This document shows, piece by piece, positions 5,630 to 8,227 of a stretch of 8,227 bases of DNA; positions within the stretch are counted from its first letter, which is position 1; each line of letters opens with the position of its first letter. The stretch spans positions 1 through 8,227 of the forward strand of contig JASHQN010000154.1 of assembly GCA_030039135.1 (NCBI GenBank). Reading direction: 5' to 3'. The notes beneath the pieces were generated by a model that was not told the DNA's origin, did no database searches, and saw only the letters and a list, made by a program, of their open reading frames with translations. The position numbers and the translations under genes were made by a program. This DNA is from Thermoplasmata archaeon (GTDB lineage Archaea > Thermoplasmatota > Thermoplasmata > Lutacidiplasmatales > UBA184).

Positions 5630-6189
5630 GGATCCCCGTCCTCGACAACGGAGGTCAGTGGACCCACCGCGAGTGGAGGGTCCTACGCGACCTCGGCGTC
5701 GACAGCGAGATCGTGCCCAACACGACGCCGATCTCGAAGCTCGCGGCGGACGGGATCGTTCTCTCAGGGGGAGCGCTCAGCCTCGAGGGATCCGACGCCC
5801 CGCTCGGGGCGGTGGGGGAGTGGATCGACTCGGTCGAGCTCCCGGTCCTCGCGATCTGCCTCGGCCACGAGTACCTGGGCCGTCATTTCGGCGGAATGCT
5901 CGGGAAGGCGTCGCCCGAGTTCGGATCGGTCGAGCTCATCGTCGACGCTCCGGACCACCCTCTTTTCGCCGGCCTCCCGCCCCGCCTGCGGGTCTGGGCG
6001 AGCCACAACGACGCGGTCGTCGTGCCGCCTCCCGGCTGGCCCGTCCTCGCCCACTCGCCCGGCTGCCCGGTCGAGGCGATGGCGCACCCCCGGCGGCCCA
6101 TCTGGGGGGTCCAGTTCCACCCCGAGGTGGAGCACACGGAGGGGGGACGGGAGATCTTCCGCCACTTCCTCGACGCCTGCCGCCGGTAG
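5626..6189 (+). CDS. guaAA: GMP synthase glutaminase subunit (archaeal split GuaA, subunit A)
   Basis: 187 residues, the normal length of the free-standing archaeal subunit. It hydrolyses glutamine and passes ammonia to the separate ATP-pyrophosphatase subunit (GuaAB), which converts XMP to GMP; guaAB is not in this window. Recognised by the start RIPVLDNGGQWTHREWRV, PNTTPI, IVLSGGA, and the class I amidotransferase triad C78 (AICLGHE), H165 and E167 (QFHPEVEHTE). The nucleophile-elbow motif normally ends in Gln (GHQ); here residue 82 is Glu (codon GAG, 5869-5871). The start GTG 5626 overlaps the previous stop as GTGA and gives the standard N-terminus. Last gene of the four-gene cluster; a 60-nt gap with a new promoter-like element follows. 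Identity is very secure, activity slightly less so because of the Glu. Confidence 0.93.
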   Translation: MRIPVLDNGGQWTHREWRVLRDLGVDSEIVPNTTPISKLAADGIVLSGGALSLEGSDAPLGAVGEWIDSVELPVLAICLGHEYLGRHFGGMLGKASPEFGSVELIVDAPDHPLFAGLPPRLRVWASHNDAVVVPPPGWPVLAHSPGCPVEAMAHPRRPIWGVQFHPEVEHTEGGREIFRHFLDACRR

Positions 6190-6195
6190 CGGACT

Positions 6196-6208
6196 GGCGG
6201 GCGCCGCC
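6196..6208 (+). other. Short GC-rich hairpin after guaAA
   Basis: GGCGG (6196-6200) and CCGCC (6204-6208) pair around GCG, starting seven bases after the guaAA stop. There is no T tract, so it is only a weak candidate for ending the four-gene transcript. Its right arm overlaps the first arm of the inverted repeat at 6206-6230, so the two structures would compete. Confidence 0.3.
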
Positions 6209-6230
6209 GGGAATATGTACGCCTCCCGGC
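6206..6230 (+). promoter_or_regulatory. TATA-like box enclosed by a 7-bp inverted repeat
   Basis: AATATGTA (6212-6219) is the clear TATA-like element for the gene at 6250, with its TATGTA core 36 nt before the ATG. Perfect inverted arms GCCGGGA (6206-6212) and TCCCGGC (6224-6230) surround it, 11 nt apart. A dimeric regulator bound there would cover the TATA box and block the basal factors. That is a known repression layout in archaea, so this is a plausible operator. No cognate regulator is identified. Confidence 0.5.
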
Positions 6231-6249
6231 TCGTCGAATCGTCCTCACG

Positions 6250-7824
6250 ATGGCACGACTGCGGCGCGGCTCCGGCATCCGGGAGCACGATCTGGTGGCC
6301 CGGGCGAAGGCCCTGCGGGCATCGGTCGACCCCCTCCTCCCCCGGCGGACCGCAGATTGCCCTCCGGAGCGGTTCGATCGGCTGAAGACCGAGCTCGAGG
6401 AAGTGCGGTCATACTCGGACGATGCGAAACGCCTCGAGCGGCTGAGCCGATGGGGCGACCCCCTCGCGCGAGCCTACGCGGGCCTCCTCAAGTTCGCGCT
6501 CGAGCCGTCGACGCCGACCGTCGTGGCGTTCGCCGTACCGGACGGCGAGGTCTCCTACGCCCCACTCGCCCGGACCACACGCGAGGCCGAGGTGGCGGTC
6601 CAGCAGTCGGACGACCCCGCCCGGCTTCTCCTGGGCTACCTCGAGTGGGCCCGGAGGGGCTACCACTTCTACGCGACCCGCCGGGCGCTCTGGTGCACGG
6701 GGCGGTCTCCGACTCCCCCCGAGGAGTTCCGGGCCGAGCGGATCGCTGACCTCCCCTACCGGCTCCTCGAGGACCCGGCGCACCACCGCTACCTCTGCTC
6801 CCACCTCAAGGACGGGGAGCCACGGCCCTTTCTCGAGGTCGGCTGGCCCGGGTCCGACACGGCGTTCCGGGTCTGTCGCCGGTGCGTCAAGGCCGAGCGC
6901 CATCTGCTCGGCAGCCTGTCCGACGGGGCCGCGGTCCCCGAGCCCGGCGAGGCGTTCCCGGTCCGAGCCGAGTGGAACGTCCGCTGCCAAGGGGGTCCGG
7001 AGTGCGTTCACGCTCGCCTGCCCGAGCTCCCGAAGAACCTGCGCCGGCAGTACGAGCTCGGTCGGCTGTCCGATGCCCAGCTGCTCGACGCCTACGCCGA
7101 CGAGCTCAAGCCCCGGATCGAGGGGACGGGGCGTCGGACCCTCGTCGCGGGTGGGTTCTGCTACGGCAGCGACACCGCGGCCTTCCTCGACGCGCTGGGC
7201 GGGACCCCGCTCGAGCGCCGGGCGCTCGAGCGTGCGCTGGCCGACGCGGCCGGCTACTTCGCGGTGGACGAGCCCTCCGCGAGCCGGGCGCTCGAGCGCC
7301 TCTGGCCCGATCACGCCGACGTGATCGTGCGGACGATCGTCCCGGACCCGGCCGAGGCGCGACGCTGGATCGACGAGACGCGTCGTGCCCCCGGCCGGGT
7401 CGCCGAGGTCCTCAAGCGGGCCCAGCGTCAGAGCGAGGAGCGCCAGGTCCTCGACGAGCTCCCCAAGTACCAACACCTGGCCCGGGAGGCAGCCTGGGTC
7501 GATCGGGTCGCCCGGGAGTATCGGATCCACGGGGAGACCGCGGCGGAACGCGCGATCGTCCAGTCCCTGCCCGGTGAGGGCAAGGAGCGCGGTCTCGCCT
7601 TTGGCCTCCTGACCGCGCTGGGACGGGGAGGCGCCCACGCCTGGCAGTTCTCGAAGACCGAACAGGAGTTCGGGGCCGCCCTCGCGGACCGTGCACGCCG
7701 GGTGCTCGCGGCCCCAGCGTCGGGGTACCATTCCGCCCTGGACGGGCTCCTTCAGGCGGCCGGTGTGGCCGACTGGGGGGTCCAGGAACCCGCCCCGCCC
7801 CCGGCTACCGACGTGTCAGAGTGA
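6250..7824 (+). CDS. Uncharacterised 524-residue protein with Cys/His clusters
   Basis: I do not recognise this protein. It is soluble, highly charged and mostly helical, with no signal or TM segment. Residues 1-135 contain a helical segment (DRLKTELEEVRSY). The central part has metal-site-like groups: C183-x-H185 with C209-x2-C212 (FRVCRRCVKAE), and C246-x5-C252-x-H254. Together these could form one or two zinc ribbons or treble clefs. Other cysteines are C37, C149 and C304. The C-terminal half (255-505) is Arg/Glu-rich helix with two RALER segments (324-328, 346-350), and ends in an acidic Pro-rich tail. It has no P-loop, nuclease or methyltransferase motif that I can see. The start ATG 6250 follows the TATA-like box at 6212 with almost no leader. 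It appears to be a separate transcription unit from guaAA. Confidence 0.75.
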   Translation: MARLRRGSGIREHDLVARAKALRASVDPLLPRRTADCPPERFDRLKTELEEVRSYSDDAKRLERLSRWGDPLARAYAGLLKFALEPSTPTVVAFAVPDGEVSYAPLARTTREAEVAVQQSDDPARLLLGYLEWARRGYHFYATRRALWCTGRSPTPPEEFRAERIADLPYRLLEDPAHHRYLCSHLKDGEPRPFLEVGWPGSDTAFRVCRRCVKAERHLLGSLSDGAAVPEPGEAFPVRAEWNVRCQGGPECVHARLPELPKNLRRQYELGRLSDAQLLDAYADELKPRIEGTGRRTLVAGGFCYGSDTAAFLDALGGTPLERRALERALADAAGYFAVDEPSASRALERLWPDHADVIVRTIVPDPAEARRWIDETRRAPGRVAEVLKRAQRQSEERQVLDELPKYQHLAREAAWVDRVAREYRIHGETAAERAIVQSLPGEGKERGLAFGLLTALGRGGAHAWQFSKTEQEFGAALADRARRVLAAPASGYHSALDGLLQAAGVADWGVQEPAPPPATDVSE

Positions 7825-7843
7825 CGCACGGGTCGGTGCGACC
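7825..7843 (+). other. Alternative short hairpins directly after the 6250 gene stop
   Basis: Two mutually exclusive 5-bp stems begin at the stop codon: CGCAC (7825-7829) with GTGCG (7836-7840), and GGTCG (7831-7835) with CGACC (7839-7843). No T-rich tract follows, so termination function is doubtful. The position after a stop is the main argument. Confidence 0.3.
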
Positions 7844-7865
7844 GGCCCTACGGACGGAGAGTAGT

Positions 7866-7935
7866 CAAAAATACCCGGGGCGACTCTTCATTATCCATCC
7901 GCTCACGGGCCTTCGGGAGGCTCAAGGGAGCGGAG
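7866..7935 (+). promoter_or_regulatory. Promoter and ribosome-binding region of the receiver-domain gene
   Basis: Two AT-rich elements stand out: CAAAAATAC (7865-7873) and TTCATTATCC (7887-7896). The second is the better-placed box and would give a leader of roughly 30 nt. GGAG (7932-7935) lies eight bases before ATG 7944 and is a good Shine-Dalgarno, so this gene probably has a leader, unlike the gene at 6250. Confidence 0.45.
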
Positions 7936-7943
7936 CGCACCCC

Positions 7944-8227
7944 ATGGTCGCCTCGAGCGTGACTACGTCGTCTGCCGTGGTCATCGCCGGGGACGAGGAG
8001 ACCCGGGTGCTCCTCCGAGGGCTATTGCGGCTCCACCACTTCCGCGTCGATGGGGAGGCGGAGGGAGCCTCTCAGGGCCTCGAGCTCGTTCGGGAGCATT
8101 ACCCGAACCTCGTGGTCGCGGACGTCAACCTTGCCGAAGGGAGTCCGACCGTGCTCGTGAGCGAGACGCGGAAGTTCGACCGGGGGATCCGTGTGGTGCT
8201 GGTGGCCCCCGCCTCCCGCCCGCCGGT
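7944..8227 (+). CDS. Response-regulator receiver domain protein (partial, runs off right edge)
   Basis: The first 94 residues are visible and open to the window edge. After a Ser/Thr-rich lead (2-10) comes strand one with the acidic pair D17-E18 (VVIAGDEETRVLLRGLL). The alternating strand/helix order continues to the phospho-acceptor-like D60 in NLVVADVNLAE and strand four IRVVLVAPAS. In ordinary receivers a Thr or Ser follows this strand (TA); here the matching position seems to be A88 (VAPA), so the switch residue may be altered. The conserved Lys lies beyond the edge. Such receivers accept phosphate from a histidine kinase and, in archaea, are often stand-alone or joined to sensor domains. 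No output domain can be seen. The ATG has a good Shine-Dalgarno, and the N-terminus fits. Confidence 0.75.
   Translation, partial: MVASSVTTSSAVVIAGDEETRVLLRGLLRLHHFRVDGEAEGASQGLELVREHYPNLVVADVNLAEGSPTVLVSETRKFDRGIRVVLVAPASRPP

Noticed and set aside
7219..7299. Repeated GGGCGCTCGAGCG inside the 524-residue gene
   Set aside because: Both copies encode RALER in frame in Arg/Glu-rich helices; this is ordinary helical sequence with biased codons and not a DNA element.
6409..7731. Long open frame on the minus strand (440 codons) opposite the 524-residue gene
   Set aside because: It is fully antisense to a better gene with a promoter, and its composition (Gly, Leu, Arg, Pro, Glu rich without domains) is typical of antisense frames in high-GC DNA.
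1..8227. CRISPR array, tRNA, rRNA, insertion sequence or integrase
   Set aside because: I found no regularly spaced repeats, tRNA-like cloverleaf, transposase motif or terminal inverted repeats; the intergenic gaps are all under 240 bases.

Overview
The window reads as high-GC archaeal chromosome, most likely from an uncultivated member of the Thermoplasmata. The evidence is a stand-alone GMP synthase glutaminase subunit of the split archaeal type, with the Thermoplasma-like start DNGGQWTHREWRVL. There is also a tetraether-lipid-synthase-like radical SAM protein, a thiolase next to a DUF35 zinc-ribbon/OB-fold protein, TATA-like boxes about 33-39 nt before several starts, and frequent GTG starts. 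The lineage is inferred from protein sequences recalled from memory. No rRNA or tRNA is present to test it.

Layout from left to right. (1) 1-755, minus: the N-terminal part of a radical SAM protein of the tetraether lipid synthase family, cut by the window edge. (2) 756-991: a divergent intergenic region holding two opposed TATA-like boxes, a 7-bp inverted repeat next to an A6/T6 tract, and a flanking 9-bp direct repeat. (3) 992-1525 and 1619-1831, plus: two unrecognised small proteins, one basic and proline-rich with a folded C-terminal region, the other a short coiled coil. (4) 4068-1869, minus: a two-gene operon of an SCP-x-type thiolase and a fusion of a cysteine-free half HMG-CoA-synthase-like domain with a DUF35 zinc ribbon/OB fold. 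(5) 4129-6189, plus: four genes joined by three identical 4-bp GTGA overlaps, namely ubiX, a single-pass exported protein rich in N-glycosylation sequons, a two-TM coiled-coil membrane protein, and guaAA. (6) 6250-7824, plus: a 524-residue protein I cannot assign, with paired Cys/His clusters. (7) 7944 to the end, plus: a partial response-regulator receiver domain.

How the genes may work together. Three units touch archaeal isoprenoid and lipid metabolism. The thiolase/DUF35 pair resembles the acetoacetyl-CoA thiolase/HMG-CoA synthase/DUF35 system that starts the mevalonate pathway. UbiX makes prenylated FMN, the cofactor of UbiD-type decarboxylases, including the anhydromevalonate-phosphate decarboxylase of many archaea. 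Tes joins phytanyl chains into tetraethers. The shared theme is inferred from gene order and is not proven. The GuaAA subunit belongs to purine synthesis and seems to be linked to ubiX only by operon structure. The least explained items are the two-membrane-protein module between ubiX and guaAA, the 524-residue protein, and the inverted repeats placed at promoters.
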